Numbered from the stretch's first letter, positions 45,130 to 58,084 are shown. The stretch is DNA of 64,000 nt from Orobanche coerulescens (GCA_033398695.1 CM065819.1:1537501-1601500), one strand, 5' to 3'. The notes: generated by a model from the letters alone, not told the origin. Numbers and translations are program-made.

Positions 45130-47891
45130 GAATGGTATCGGAGCTTAGGTTGTGGAAACCTAGGCTGTCGGGTCAGTGGTGTCTATTGAGTTTTTGTCTC
45201 GTCGGATTTTATCTGACTGAGTCGTGTCGCGACGCGTCGTCTGAGTTGGTTGGTCGTGATTAGTATCGTGGGCGATCATCATCTTCGTGCGACCTGTGGA
45301 TGTATGTCTCCCTTATTTGTGTTGAGCCTCGTGTGACACGAGCTATTTTTATGATTATTTGTTAAGTGACGGGATCCTCTTATGGATTTTGATTTTGTGA
45401 TATGTGGTTATTTGACTCTCATATTTCGTTCATATGAGGAGTAGTGTTGCTCGATTATGTATGTTGAACCGTATTTCTTTTATCCGCTGCGTGAGTTCTT
45501 TTGTAATGACTTTCGGTATTTTACCGACTGAGTTTTATTTCGAAAACCGATTCCCTTAACCGAGTTTTTGGCATTATGGCCTTGATCGTTTTGGCGAAAT
45601 TCTTATGGCGGTATTTAGCATTTTGTAAATGGCTTCGTGAGTTTTGAAATATTACCATCGGCCTTTTTGGCATTTTTGTAAATGGTTTTATCTGGTGAGT
45701 TCCGCGTGGGACCCACGGCGCTATAAAGTTTTGTGTAATTACTCGAAATTTTGGGCATTCTAGCCTTTTTGGCATCGTCCTTTTTCTTTGGCATTGAATT
45801 ATTTTCGAAAACTTGAGTATCTTAGAAATAAATTTCGAGACGTACGTTTAAAATGAATTGTTTTCTCGCGGTACTTCCAGGGTGCCACAATATGTTTCAT
45901 AATTCTTCTACCTCGAGGACCAAAATGTTTTGAGATATTTTCAATGTTTTATAAACACTTTTACTTAGACCCGAGGGTCGAATATTCTGAAAGCTTTTCA
46001 CTAAAAGAAAGGTGTCCTCATTTTTGTTCAAACGCAAGATGACTTTCAAAGTCTCGATAATGGTGTTTGTACAACTTTTTGTAAAATGATACTCAAGATC
46101 AACTGGTGTTTCCAAACTGTCTTCAAAGGTGGTTTTCGTTTTTAAAACCTATCATTCCTGTTTGCGGACCGGAAATGCGTGTATGGTTTTCGAACTTTCG
46201 TTACGGTGTTAACCCCGAATTGTGATCGAATTGGTGGCATGAACGTCGAGGCGTTGCCACGCATTTGTTGTACTAGCCCTCTGTGAGAGGTGTGAACTGG
46301 TGTTTACTGTTATCACCTCGTAGTGATTTGCGTGTTGTCGCACGAGTGTGGGTTGTTAAAGCTTGAGTTGTACATTTGTGTACATGTATGATTGTTTCAT
46401 GATGGTTGTAATTATGTCTTTGGTTATCGTTCGGGCCGTTGAGGTCGCCGAACGATACCGCTGCTTGAAGTGTTTGTGTGTATTATTTTACGATGATAAT
46501 CGTTGTATATGATATGTATTATGATTCCTTGTTGTGCTGAGTTGGCATCTCCGCTATGTTGTTTTGCGACGTTATGCCCCATTGTATCTAGCATTTGTAT
46601 TTTCGGTATGCCGAGCCGAGGCGTTTCAATCGAGAAGTGCCGTGGCATGCACGTGTAAATTGTCCTTCTCGTCGGTAACTCATTTAAATTGTGGACTCGA
46701 GGACACCGAATTCAGTTTTGTGAATTGGCTACCGAGACTTTCGGAGTTCGCGCTTCAGACAGATCATCGGAATCGGCTTTGAGAGGCCTTTGAAGGATGT
46801 TTCACGCTTGCTTGTTGTGTCGTCACCTTGATTTCATTTGTGAGTTGCGGGCGACCTTCTTTAATAAGAGCTCGAATTTAGTAACCGTGTTGTTTTTAGA
46901 CTCCTGCATTTTCTCTTTCTCGAGTGTATCGACTCGCTCGTGTTTGTTGATACTTTCTGAACTTGTTCTGTATTTCGGTTTCGTCGTTCGAACGAGCTGT
47001 GATCTTGTTTTGGGTCAATCTGGTTATCGCTGTGACTTTTTCGAGTTCGGTTCGATTCTTGTGAACCTTGTTCTAAGTGACATCATCCGGTATTACTAGT
47101 TCTCTTATTCAAGTGGATCGGATTTGGAACTTCGTATTTTCGACTGTCGACTCGTTTATGTTCATTGACATTTTCTCGAGCTTGTCCCGCCCTTGCTTTT
47201 GTTGATCGAACGAGGGTGGTATTATTTCGGAATTACTCGTTCGTCGATGTGACTTTTCAATTGTTATTCCCTTTCCTGTGGATCTTATGCGAGTGTGCAT
47301 CTTGTTGTTTTCACCGGATCATGTTTTGTCTCGAGTCGAGATGTGAACCTCGGAGTTGTCGGTTGAACCTTATTGTTCTTCGTGATCCGAACATGATCGT
47401 TCGATTTTTGTCTCGATCGTTTGTTTGTTCGGTTTTGTTCTCGTTTCGTGATTGTTGAGCATTCAGGCTCCTTCCTAATTCCCTTAAGTTCGGGAATTTA
47501 GTCTCGTTTTCAATCCTCCAACCCTTGGGCGGTGGAATAACGTCTTTGTTCAGCGGTTGGCTCGCGTTTTGATTGATGTACCATTGGGTTAGTCAATCCT
47601 ATTGATTTTCGTTCGTTGTGTTTTGTGATTGTCCGGATAATCGACTCGATTGTATTGTCTGTTTGATGACGCTTGTCACTTGATGATTTTATTATGTTTC
47701 TACCTGTGGCGTTGTGTTGGTCATCGTGGGGCGTGTTTTCACGCCGTATGCCTCTTTGCATTGCTTGTGGCGTCCCGTCATTGGCGCGAGTTTCAGTTCT
47801 TGTGTATCTCGTTGAGTATTTTCTGGCGGGATGTTGCTCCTCCCTACTTATTTTAAGTTTCGGGACGAAACTTCTTTTAAGGAGCGTAGAA
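45130..47891 (+). other. LARD internal region 1 (non-coding)
   Basis: A PBS TGGTATCGGAGC (from 45133) and a hairpin TAGGTT-n-AACCTA-like (45146-45162) open the region. I recognise no Gag or Pol segment on either strand; frames of 60-130 codons show no family motif. It ends with GTTTCGGGACGAAAC (47857-47871) and the purine-rich AAGGAGCGTAGAA before the next LTR. The TTATTTTAAG before the hairpin matches the end of chromovirus pol, so the 3' edge derives from such an element. Confidence 0.8.
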
Positions 47892-50789
47892 TGTAATATC
47901 CGCAATTTTCGATTTTCGGTAAATTTCTTTTTTTTTGGTCGGAGTCTGTTTTGACGACTCGCTCATGACCGTTTCGTCATTCTGAGAATGATTAATTCTG
48001 CACTTTCTGTCATCCGAGTTCGTTTCGGTGTCGTTTTGTTGAGTTCCGTGCTTTTTAGCGACTTTTCCGCACTTGAGTTCGATTCTTGCGAATCTCGAAA
48101 ATCAAGTTTCGAGTTTCTCGCAAGTTCATTTAATGTTATTATTCAAGTTGCGAGCTTTGGTTCGGTGTTTCGATCACGTATCGTGATTTTCGGACGTTTT
48201 GGGCCATTTTTGTAATTTCCCAAAGTTTGGGGTAATTACTTCCGTTGTCGAATTCCGGCACTTCGGATGGTCGGAATCGTGTGTTCTCTTAGTGCTTGGA
48301 TTCGTCTTTGCGAGTACTTCGTAACCGTATCTTCGATTTTTACTCGAGTTCGGTTTCGGTCGTCCGGGCCGTCGGAGTGGCCACGCCGAGTCACGGCCGA
48401 GTAGGCTGGATCGCCGAGTTACGGCCGTAAGGTGCCGGTTACGGCCGTAAGGTGTCCGAGCACGGCCGTAAGCGTGATCGGGTACGTCCGTCTGAGCGCC
48501 GGGCGGATTTTGACGGCGCCTTCTGGCCGTAAGGTGTGCGAAGTTACGGCCGTAAGTGTCCATTGGGCCGCGATTTTTGATTTAATGCCGGTTACGGCCG
48601 TAAGGCCCGCCGAGTACGGCCGTAAGGTGTCCAAGTTACGGCCGTAAGGCTCGCGATTCTGGCCGTAACTCTGCCGGCTATATATAGCTCGGCTCGGCCG
48701 ATTTCATTTCTACTCGATTTTTCCTTCTTTCGGCGACGGCGACGTGCGACGGAAATGGTGTTCTTGGTCGATCCTACTCAATTCCAAGATGTTTTGAAGA
48801 TCCTTGTTGATTATATCAACATCTAATCCGCTTTCTTCACAAATCAAGGTATATTCTTGATTTTCCTTCAAGTTGACTTTTTGGAGAGATTGTTCTTGAT
48901 TTCGTTTCTAATCCGATTTTGATACATCGGTTGGTGTGGTATGATGTTATTAATCGTGTTCTATGGGTTGTATATCCATATATCAAGTTGTTTAACTCGA
49001 TTGACGATTCGAGTGTTCTTGGGAATTATTGAACATTTAGTGTTCGATTAAATGTCCCAATGAGTTTCCCTTCGATAGTTTGTTGGGATTTCCGTTGTTT
49101 TAGCCTTGATTCTCGTCGTAACCATGTGTTATTGTTATTTCCGGAGGTTTATAGGTGTTCGAGGATTCCGATGTTGAATTCCGTTTGGTGATTGATGATT
49201 CGTGTGGTGTTATTCTCGTGATACTCGTGGTGCTATCGCGTTCTTGATATTGTTCGGGGGTTCGGAGCTATTCGACCGCGTCCTATCCGTCATCTTGTTC
49301 CGACTGTAGTTTTGAGGCAAGTATCTTGCCCATACATTTCATGTTTCGTTGATATAATTCTTGATAAATGATTTTATGCGAAATCCAATATTTAATGAAC
49401 GTAAAAAGGGATTGGTATGTTCTCGATAAATGTTGTCTTTCAACGATAATTCGTATACTTCGTGAATATGTGTTCTCGGAATATGTGTGTTGGTTTTGTA
49501 TGTTTAAAGATAATATGACCACTTCGAGTGAGTTTGATAGACCGTAATCCTTTGCCGGGGATTACGTATTGTTATTGTGTACTTGTTCGGTAAGAACGTA
49601 ATGTGTGTGATATTAGTTGTTACTCCTTGAAAGGAGGTTGTGATACTTAATGTTGTTTGGCTTGACAAGTGATTATTGTTGTGTGCTTGATGTATGTGAT
49701 GTGCCTCCGGGTAGGATTGTTGAATCTCCGAGATCCATACTTGCTAGTATGGGTCGGGCGTGACCGTAGGGTTATCCAATCCGGGTATGTCTTGCGGGGA
49801 CTCCGAGGTTCGTGGCTTGTTAGCCCGATGCCGAGATAACTTGTGGGGTTATCATCGGGTATGTCTTGCGGGGACTCCGAGGTTCGTGGCTTGTTAGCGC
49901 GATGCCGGGATAACTTATGGTTGTGGTTTGATTATGCACGTATATGTGCTTGTAGTCGCGTGACTGCGGTTACGGTGACATGTGATTTGATATAGTTTCC
50001 CTGTGGGTTATTCACTCGGGTTTGTTCTACGGGAGCATCTGAGGTCCGTGGCTTGCTAGCACGGGACGCGAATAATCTGTGGAAACAGGTTATTATGGTA
50101 TGATCGGGTCATGGACCCCATTTGTTGTTATCGAATTCATGTTTTGAAAAAAAAATGATTTTTGGGCTGTGTCCCTAAAGGTTTTTTGAAAGGTTTGAGA
50201 AATTCTTAAATCCCAATGTATTCAAAACTCCCGAGGTTGTAAAATGTTTTTTTTACAGATGTATATCGGGTTTACCCTATCTTTCGATTTAATCATTTGA
50301 TTAAGTGAATCACCTCGGGAAGTATGTTTATGATTAACATGTTTCGTGGAGTATGATATGTATGGCTCGTTTTCGTATTTTATACTTGCACTAGCAAAAC
50401 AGTGGAGTTTTGCTAACCCCCGAGTATTCGGGGGGTGGATGTCTATTTTTGCATTCAGGTTTTGGAGCATAGCACAGAGTTGGCACGAAGGATGATGAAA
50501 GATGAACGATACTAATCACACGAGGACCCGTTGATGTCGTACTGGTCTAGTTGTATTTTCTTTCCGCCGCAAGATCTTTTCCCCGTTGTGCGGGAGTTTA
50601 TTGTATTTTGACCCTGCGTGGGTATGTGTTTGGAATTGAGTTGTATGTATTTATTGAAAGACCAAATCGGTCTATCGAGTCATTTTGCCTTGAAGGCATT
50701 GTCGAGATGTAAAATGTTGTTACTGCTGGTAGATCCTCGAGGAGAGGGTCTACGGCGTGTAATATCCCCGAGTAGATTGGGGTGTTACA
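47892..50789 (+). repeat. LARD LTR 2 (shared)
   Basis: A 2,898-bp copy of LTR 1, serving as 3' LTR of unit 1 and 5' LTR of unit 2. The TATA box is at 48676-48689, the putative GC-AG intron at 49317-50458, and the terminal hairpin at 50758-50789. Confidence 0.94.
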
Positions 50790-53542
50790 ATGGTATCGGA
50801 GCTTAGGTTGTGGAAACCTAGCCGTCGGGTCGATGGTGTCTATTGAGTTTTTGTCTCGTCGGATTTTATCCGATCGAGTCGTCGCGACGCGTCGTCTGAG
50901 TTGGTTGGTCGTGATTAGTATCGTGGGCGATCATCATCTTCGTGCGACCTGTGGATGTAAGTCTCCCTTATTTGTGTTGAGCCTCGTGTGACACGAGCTA
51001 TTTTTATGATTATTTGTTAAGTGACGGGATCCTCTTATGGATTTTGATTTTGTGATATGTGGTTATTTGACTCTCATATTTCGTTCATATGAGGAGTAGT
51101 GTTGCTCGATTATGTATGTTGAACCGTATTTCTTTTATCCGCTGCGTGAGTTCTTTTGTAATGACTTTCGGTATTTTACCGACTGAGTTTTATTTCGAAA
51201 ACCGATTCCCTTAACCGAGTTTTTGGCATTATGGCCTTGATCGTTTTGGCGAAATTCTTATGGCGGTATTTAGCATTTTGTAAATGGCTTCTGTGAGTTT
51301 TTGAAATATTACCGTCATCGGCCTTTTTGGCATTTTTGTAAATGGTTTTATCCTGGTGAGTTCCGGCGTGGGACCCACGGCGCTATAAAGTTTTGTGTAA
51401 TTACCTGAAATTTTTGGGCATTCTAGCCTTTTTGGCATCGTCCTTTTTCTTTGGCATTGAATTATTTTCGAAAACTTGAGTATCTTAGAAATAAATTTCG
51501 AGACGTCGTTTAAAATGAATTGTTTTCTCGCAGTACTTCGAGTGCCACAATATGTTTCATAATTCTTCTACCTCGAGGACCAAAATGTTTTGAGATATTT
51601 TCAATGTTTTATAAACACTTTTACTTAGACCCGAGGGTCGAATATTCTGAAAGCTTTTCACTAAAAGAAAGGTGTCCTCATTTTTGTTCAAACGCAAGAT
51701 GACTTTCAAAGTCTCGATAATGGTGTTTGTACTACTTTTTGTAAAATGATACTCAAGATCAACTGGTGTTTCCAAACTGTCTTCAAAGGTGGTTTTCGTT
51801 TTTAAAACCTATCATTCCTGTTTGCGGACCGGAAATGCGTGTATGGTTTTCGAACTTTCGTTACGGTGTTAACCCCGAATTGTGATCGAATTGGTGGCAT
51901 GAACGTCGAGGCGTTGCCACGCATTTGTTGTACTAGCCCTCTGTGAGAGGTGTGAACTAGTGTTTATTGTTATCACCTCGTAGTGATTTGCGTGTTGTCG
52001 CACGAGTGTGGGTTGTTAAAGCTTGAGTTGTACATTTGTGTACATGTATGATTGTTTCATGATGGTTGTAATTATGTGCTGGTTATCGTTCGGGCCGTTG
52101 AGGTCGCCGAACGATACCGTCGTTGCTGAAGTGTTTGTGTGTATTATTTTACGATGATAATCGTTGTATATGATATGTATTATGATTCCTTGTTGTGCTG
52201 AGTTGGCATCTCCGCTATGTTGTTTTGCGACGTTATGCCCCATTGTATCTAGCATTTGTATTTTCGGTATGCCGAGCCGAGGCGTTTCAATCGAGATGTG
52301 CCGGGGCATGCACGTGTAAATTGTCCTTCTCGTCGGTAACACATTTCAAGTGTGGACTCGAGGGACACGAATTGATTTGTGAATTGGCTACCGAGACTTT
52401 CGGAGTTCGCGCTTGACAGATCATCGGAATCGGCTTTGAGAGGCCTTTGAAGGATGTTTCATCAATTGCTTGTTGTGTCGTCACCTTGATTTATTGCTGT
52501 GAGTTGCGGGCGACCTTCTTTTATAAGAGGTCGAATGTAGTACCCGTGTTGTTTTTAGACTCCTGCATTTTCTCTTTCTCGAGTCTATCGACTCGCTCGT
52601 GTTTGTTGATACTTTCAACTTGTTACGTATTTCGGTTTAAATCGTTCGAGCAGTGTGATCTTGTTTTGGGTCAATCGGTTATCGCCGTGACTTTTTGAGT
52701 TCGGTTCGATTCTTGTGAACCTTGTTCGGAAGTGACATCATCTGGTTTTACTAGTTCTCTTATTCGAAGTGGATCGGATTTGGAACTTCGTATTTTCGAC
52801 TCTGTCGACTCGTTTATGTTCATTGACATTTTAAGCTTGTCCCGCCTTGCTTTTGTTGATCGAACGAGGGTGGTATTATTTCGGAATTACTCGTTCGTCG
52901 ATGTGACTTTTCAATTGTTATTTCCTTTCCTGTGGATCTTATGCGAGTGTGAATCTTGTTGTTTTCACCGGATCATGTTTTGTCTCGAGTCGAGATGTGA
53001 ACCTCGGAGTTGTCGGTTGAACCTTATTGTTCTTCGTGATCCGAACATGATCGTTCGATTTTTGTCTCGATCGTTTGTTTGTTCGGTTTTGTTCTCGTTT
53101 CGTGATTGTTGAGCGTTCAGGCTCCTTCCTAATTCCCTTAAGTTCGGGAATTTAGTCTCGTTTTCAATCCTCCAACCCTTGGGCGGTGGAATTCCGTCTT
53201 TGTTCAGCGGTTGGCTCGCGTTTTGATTGATGTACCATTGGGTTAGTCAATCCTATTGATTTTCGTTCGTTGTGTTTTGTGATTGTCCGGATAATCGACT
53301 CGATTGTATTGTCTGTTTGATGACGCTTGTCACTTGATGATTTTATTATGTTTCTACCTGTGGCGTTGTGTTGGTCATCGTGGGGCGTGTTTTCACGCCG
53401 TATGCCTCTTTGCATTGCTTGTGGCGTCCCGTCATTGGCGCGAGTTTCAGTTCTTGTGTATCTCGTTGAGTATTTTACGGCGGGATGTTGCTCCTCCTAC
53501 TTATTTTAAGTTTGGACGAAACTTCTTTTAAGGAGGGTAGAA
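50790..53542 (+). other. LARD internal region 2 (non-coding)
   Basis: Near-identical to internal region 1. The PBS TGGTATCGGAGC starts at 50791, one base after the LTR; the usual GAA spacer is shortened. The pre-PPT hairpin is damaged (GTTTGGACGAAAC, 53510-53522). No coding sequence is recognised. Confidence 0.8.
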
Positions 53543-56440
53543 TGTAATATCCGCAATTTTCGATTTTCGGTAAATTTCTTTTTTTTGGTGAGTCTGTTTT
53601 GACGACTCGCTCATGACCGTTTCGTCATTACGAGAATGATTAATTCTGCACTTTACGTCATCCGAGTTCGTTTGATTGTCGTTTTGTTGAGTTCCGTGCT
53701 TTTAGCGACTTTTCCGCACTTGAGTTCGATTCTTGCGAATCTCGGTCAGCTGTTGTTTGAGTTTCTGAAGTTCATTTAATGTTATTATTCAAGTTGCGAG
53801 CTTTGGTTCGGTGTTTCGATCACGTATCGTGATTTTCGGACGTTTTGGGCCATTTTTGTAATTTCCCAAAGTTTGGGGTAATTACTTAGTTGTCGAATTC
53901 CGACACTTCGGATGGTCGGAATCGTGTGTTCTCTTAGTGCTTGGATTCGTCTTTGCGATTTCTTCGTAACCGTATCTTCGATTTTTACTCGAGTTCGGGT
54001 TTCGGTCGTCCGGCCGTCGGGTAGCCACGGCGAGTCACGGCCGGAGCGGTGGCCTGGCCCAGGTGAGTTACGGACGTAAGGTGCGATTCACGGCCGTAAG
54101 GTGTCCGAGTTACGGCCGTAAGCGTGATCGGGTACGGCCGCATCTGAGCGTTAGGCGGATTTGTGAAGGCGATTACGGCCGTAAGGTGTCTGATTACGGC
54201 CGTAAGTGTCCATTTAGTCTTTGGCAGATTTTTGACGAATGCCGGTTATGGCCGTAAGGCCTGCCGAGTACGGCCGTAAGGTGTCCGAGTTACGGCCGTA
54301 AGGCCTGCCGGTTACGGCCGTAACTCTGCCGGCTATATATAGCCTGGCTCGGCCAGATTTCATTTCTACTCGATTTTTTCCCTTCTTTCGGCGACGGGCG
54401 ATGGGTGCGACGGGAAATGGTGTTCTTGGTCGATCCTACTCAATTCCAAGATGTTTTGGAAGATCCTTGTTGATTATATCAACATCTAATCCGTGTTCTT
54501 CGTCAAATCAAGGTATATTCTTGATTTTCCTTCAAGTTGACTTTTTGGAGAGATTGTTCTTGATTTCGTTTCTAATCCGATTTTGATACATCGGTTGGTG
54601 TGGTATGATGTTATTAATCGTGTTCTATGGGTTGTATATCCATATATCAAGTTTGTTTAACTCGATTGACGATTCGAGTGTTCTTGGGAATTATTGAACA
54701 TTTAGTGTTCGATTAAATGTCCCAATGAGTTTCCCTTCGATAGTTTGTTGGGATTTCCGTTGTTTTAGCCTTGATTCTCGTTGTAACCATGTGTTATTGT
54801 TATTTAGGAGGTTTATAGGTGTTCGAGGATTCCGATGTTGAATTCCGTTTGGTGATTGATGATTCGTGTGGTGTTATTCTCGTGATACTCGTGGTGCTAT
54901 CGCGTTCTTGATATTGTTCGGGGTTCGAGCTATTCGACCGCGTCTATCCGTCATATTGTTGCATTTGTAGTTTTGAGGCAAGTATCTTGCCCATACATTT
55001 CATGTTTCGTTGATATAATTCTTGATAAATGATTTTATGCGAAATCGATATTTAATGAACGTAAAAGGGATTGGTATGTTCTCGATAAATGTTGTCTTTC
55101 AACGATAATTCGTATACTTCGTGAATATGTGTTCTCGGAATATGTGTGTTGGTTTTGTATGTTTAAAGATAATATGACCACTTGAGTGAGTTTGATAGAC
55201 CGTAATCCTTTGCCGGGGATTACGTATTGTTATTGTGTACTTGTTCGGTAAGAACGTAATGTGTGTGATATTAGTTGTTACTCCTTGAAAGGAGGTTGTG
55301 ATACTTAATGTTGTTTGGCCTGACAAGTGATTATTGTTGTGTGCTTGATGTATGTGATGTGCCTCCGGGTAGGATTGTTGAATCTCAGGATACATAGTTG
55401 CTAGTATGGGTAGGGCGTGACCGTTGGGTTATGCTATCGGGGTATGTCTTGCGGGGACTCCGAGGTTCGTGGGTTGTTAGCCTGATGCCGAGATTACTTG
55501 TTGGGTTTTCTTCGGGTATGTCTTGTGGGGACTCCGAGGTTCGTGGCTTGTTAGCGCGATGCCGGATAACTTATGGTTGTGGTTTGATTATGCACGTATA
55601 TGTGCTTGTAGTCGCGTATTTGATTACGGTGACATGTGATTTGATATAGTTTCCTGTGGGTTATTCACTCGGGTTTGTTCTCTACGGGAGCATCGAGGTC
55701 CGTGGCTTGCTAGCACGGGCGAATAATCTGTGGAAACAGTTATTATGGTATGATCGGGTCATGGACCCCATTTGTTGTTATCGAATTCATGTTTTGAAAA
55801 AAATGATTTTGAAATGTGTCCTAAAGGTTTTTTGAAAGGTTTGAGAAATTCTTAAATCCCAATGTATTCAAAACTCCCGAGGTTGTAAAATGTTTTTTTT
55901 ACAGATGTATATTGGGTTTACCCTATCTTTCGATTTAATCATTTGATTAAGTGAATCACCTCGGGAAGTATGTTTATGATTAACATGTTTCGTGGAGTAT
56001 GATATGTATGGCTCGTTTTCGTATTTTATACTTGCACTAGCAAAACAGTAGAGTTTTGCTAACCCCCGAGTATTCGGGGGGTGGATGTCTATTTTTGCAT
56101 TCAGGTTTTGGATCATAGCACAGAGTCGGCACGAAGGATGATGAAAGATGAACGATACTAATCACACGAGGACCCGTTGATGTCGTACTGGTCTAGTTGT
56201 ATTTTCTTTTCCGCTGCAGTATCTTTTCCCCGTTGTACGGGAGTTTATTGTATTTTGACCCCTGCGTGGGTATGTGTTTGGAATTGAGTTGTATGTATTT
56301 ATTGAAAGACCAAATCGGTCTACTGAGTCATTTTGCCTTGAAGGCATTGTCGAGATGTAAAATATTGTTACCAGCCTGGTAGATCCTCGAGGAGAGGGTC
56401 TACGGCGTGTAATATCCCTGAGTGGATTGGGGGTGTTACA
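53543..56440 (+). repeat. LARD LTR 3
   Basis: 2,898 bp. It is the most diverged of the three, with many 1-3-base losses (for example 53588, 53700-53765) and clustered changes at about 55385-55520. The TATA box is at 54331-54344, the putative GC-AG intron at 54978-56104, and the terminal hairpin at 56408-56440. Confidence 0.93.
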
Positions 56441-56445
56441 TTTAT

Positions 56446-56842
56446 GGGGGAAATACGTTTCATGTATTTCAGGTTCCAGGGGAGCGGACGGGCAGGTATC
56501 TGGTCGGCATAAAGATGGTGGGCAAGCGTGATACTGTGTCTTTCTTCCAGTTATGTTTGGAGTTTCCCGTTCAGTGTTGTTGTACTGGATTGGCTATTGA
56601 ATACTCGAGTATTGTTCTCCTTTTTCCTTGATGTTCCGGCCTGTGTTTGCCGAAGTATTGAATTGAGTTGTGATGTTTGTGAATACATTGGTTATATTTC
56701 GAATACCTTTGTATCGTTTTTCATTCCATTGTGTGTAGACCTTATCGGTCAAAATTTATGGTTCCGCGTATGTTTAGCCTTGTGGGTCCCACGGCGGGGC
56801 TTACGGCGCTGTAATATCCCTGAATAACTTGGGGGTGTTACA
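56446..56842 (+). repeat. 3' LTR of chromovirus 3, right part
   Basis: Continues 40770-42234 after the second TTTAT (56441-56445). It contains the GGGG arm, the acceptor-like TTTCAG (about 56471) and the terminal hairpin 56810-56842 with an intact GTTACA end. Confidence 0.95.
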
Positions 56843-56847
56843 CGTAT

Positions 56848-57443
56848 AGAGTTTCGCACCTTGAGGGGGGAACACAAATAACTATTGAGTGATTTGGAAT
56901 TGCTTTTTGGGTTGGAGAACCCCGATGAACTATGTGAAAACTTGAACGATTTTCCAGAACATTGAAATGCCTTGTGAAAATGATTTTTGGTAAATGACTT
57001 ATTATATCTAGTATGTTTTGTGTACTTACACTAGTAATTCCAGTACTAACCCCTCAAATGGGGAAATACGTTTCATGCATTTTAGATGTCTCCCAGATCG
57101 AGAAGCTGGCATGGGAAGCACATGGGACTGATGGGCAGCATGGGTGTTAGGCTCTCAAACAAAGATTAGATGGTTTTATCGATTTAATCTCGGACTTGTG
57201 ATTTTATTCATGATGTATCATTTTACTTTATTGTGGAAGTCCCGTGTGTGGGCATGTGAGATATTGGAAATTTATAAATACATTGTACTTAAAATGTTTT
57301 GGCCGAGACCACGGCCCAACTGGTTATTTTTAAGTGTTATTTGAAGTGGTGTTGAGTCATTTAGTTTAATTAATAATATCCTTGTAGACCTTTGTGGAAG
57401 GTTCTATGACGTGTAATAGCCCTTGTAAAGTCAGGGTGTTACA
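56848..57443 (+). repeat. Old LTR 3' end, diverged
   Basis: An LTR remnant ending TGTAATAGCC...AGGGTGTTACA (57412-57443). It keeps AGTA-n-TACT and CCCC-TCAAAT-GGGG inverted repeats around the branch-point match TACTAAC (A at 57049), and an acceptor TTTTAG ending 57085. No coding sequence. It was probably the target of chromovirus 3. Confidence 0.6.
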
Positions 57444-57681
57444 CTAGCCCCACTGTGAGTCAAGGTGGATGGGAATCCGGGACCAAATTGATGGGGATAA
57501 AAGATGACAAAACAAGAACATCAATTATGATAAACACCGGGAACAATGCTCGTTATAACCCAATGCGGCTATCCAAATAACAATATTTGATACCCTCATG
57601 TTACCTCAAGACTCATACTTAAGTATTTCATAGGCCCAGGGGCCGATTCTAATACAGAAGCAACTTAAAACAGTAATAATA
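57444..57681. other. Unique-looking spacer, nothing recognised
   Basis: I see no gene, repeat or RNA in this stretch. Confidence 0.6.
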
Positions 57682-57920
57682 ATGGCAGCTCAATTGGTTT
57701 TCTGGATGGTAGATTAGTATAAGGATGCAAATTCGAGTCCTGACAGCTGCAGATGAGAGTTTTATCCCACTAATATGGGGATAGTTTATTGTGGACACCA
57801 GACACTGTTCTTCACACTTAGCAGACCGTTGAGTTATCAATATTTAACTCCTCTATCAATCTTTTTCGGACCGTAGGTGGGGGCTCTGAGGGCGAGGGTT
57901 CGCCTTTTGCTATAAATAAT
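57682..57920 (+). mobile_element. tRNA-derived SINE (Au-like)
   Basis: It begins with a tRNA-like head. GGCAGCTCAATTGG resembles an A box and ATTCGAGTCCT a B box of RNA polymerase III. The 3' end GGTGGGGGCTCTGAGGGCGAGGGTTCGCCTTTTGC is split across motifs typical of plant Au-type SINEs. About 240 bp; the flanking duplication is not clear, so the copy is old. Confidence 0.65.
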
Positions 57921-58084
57921 CTGTAAAGAAATAACAGCAGAGGCATAAGGCCCAGTCTTCATCCGTGCGTGCCTCTGGCAAGCAATGTCCATAACAAAAT
58001 TCTTATAATATCTTTATATAATAGAAAAAAAAGTACTAGAGGAAATTCTAGAGAGAGGTACACATTGATACTGATGTGCAAATC

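Larger units (their letters stand above)
42235..56440 (+). mobile_element. LARD (non-coding LTR retrotransposon), tandem dimer LTR-internal-LTR-internal-LTR
   Basis: Three LTRs (42235-45129, 47892-50789, 53543-56440; 2,895-2,898 bp each) alternate with two near-identical internal regions of about 2.76 kb. The whole block has one target duplication, TTTAT (42230-42234 and 56441-56445). Neither internal region encodes Gag or Pol, yet both keep a Met-tRNA PBS, a PBS hairpin, and the pre-PPT hairpin and PPT of the chromoviruses. It is therefore a non-autonomous derivative probably mobilised by a related chromovirus. Confidence 0.9.
32323..56842 (+). mobile_element. Ty3/gypsy chromovirus 3 (Tekay-like), with a nested LARD dimer
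   Basis: TGTAATACCC at 32323 to GGGGGTGTTACA at 56842, flanked by CGTAT (32318-32322 and 56843-56847). Without its inner insertions the element is about 10.3 kb, including a 1,553-bp mosaic block in gag. Its 3' LTR is split by the LARD dimer at 42235-56440. It has the best-preserved pol of the window. Confidence 0.95.

Noticed and set aside
45500..47905. Frames of 60-131 codons in the LARD internal regions
   Set aside because: No recognisable domain, and frames differ between the two near-identical internal copies. The region fits a non-coding LARD.
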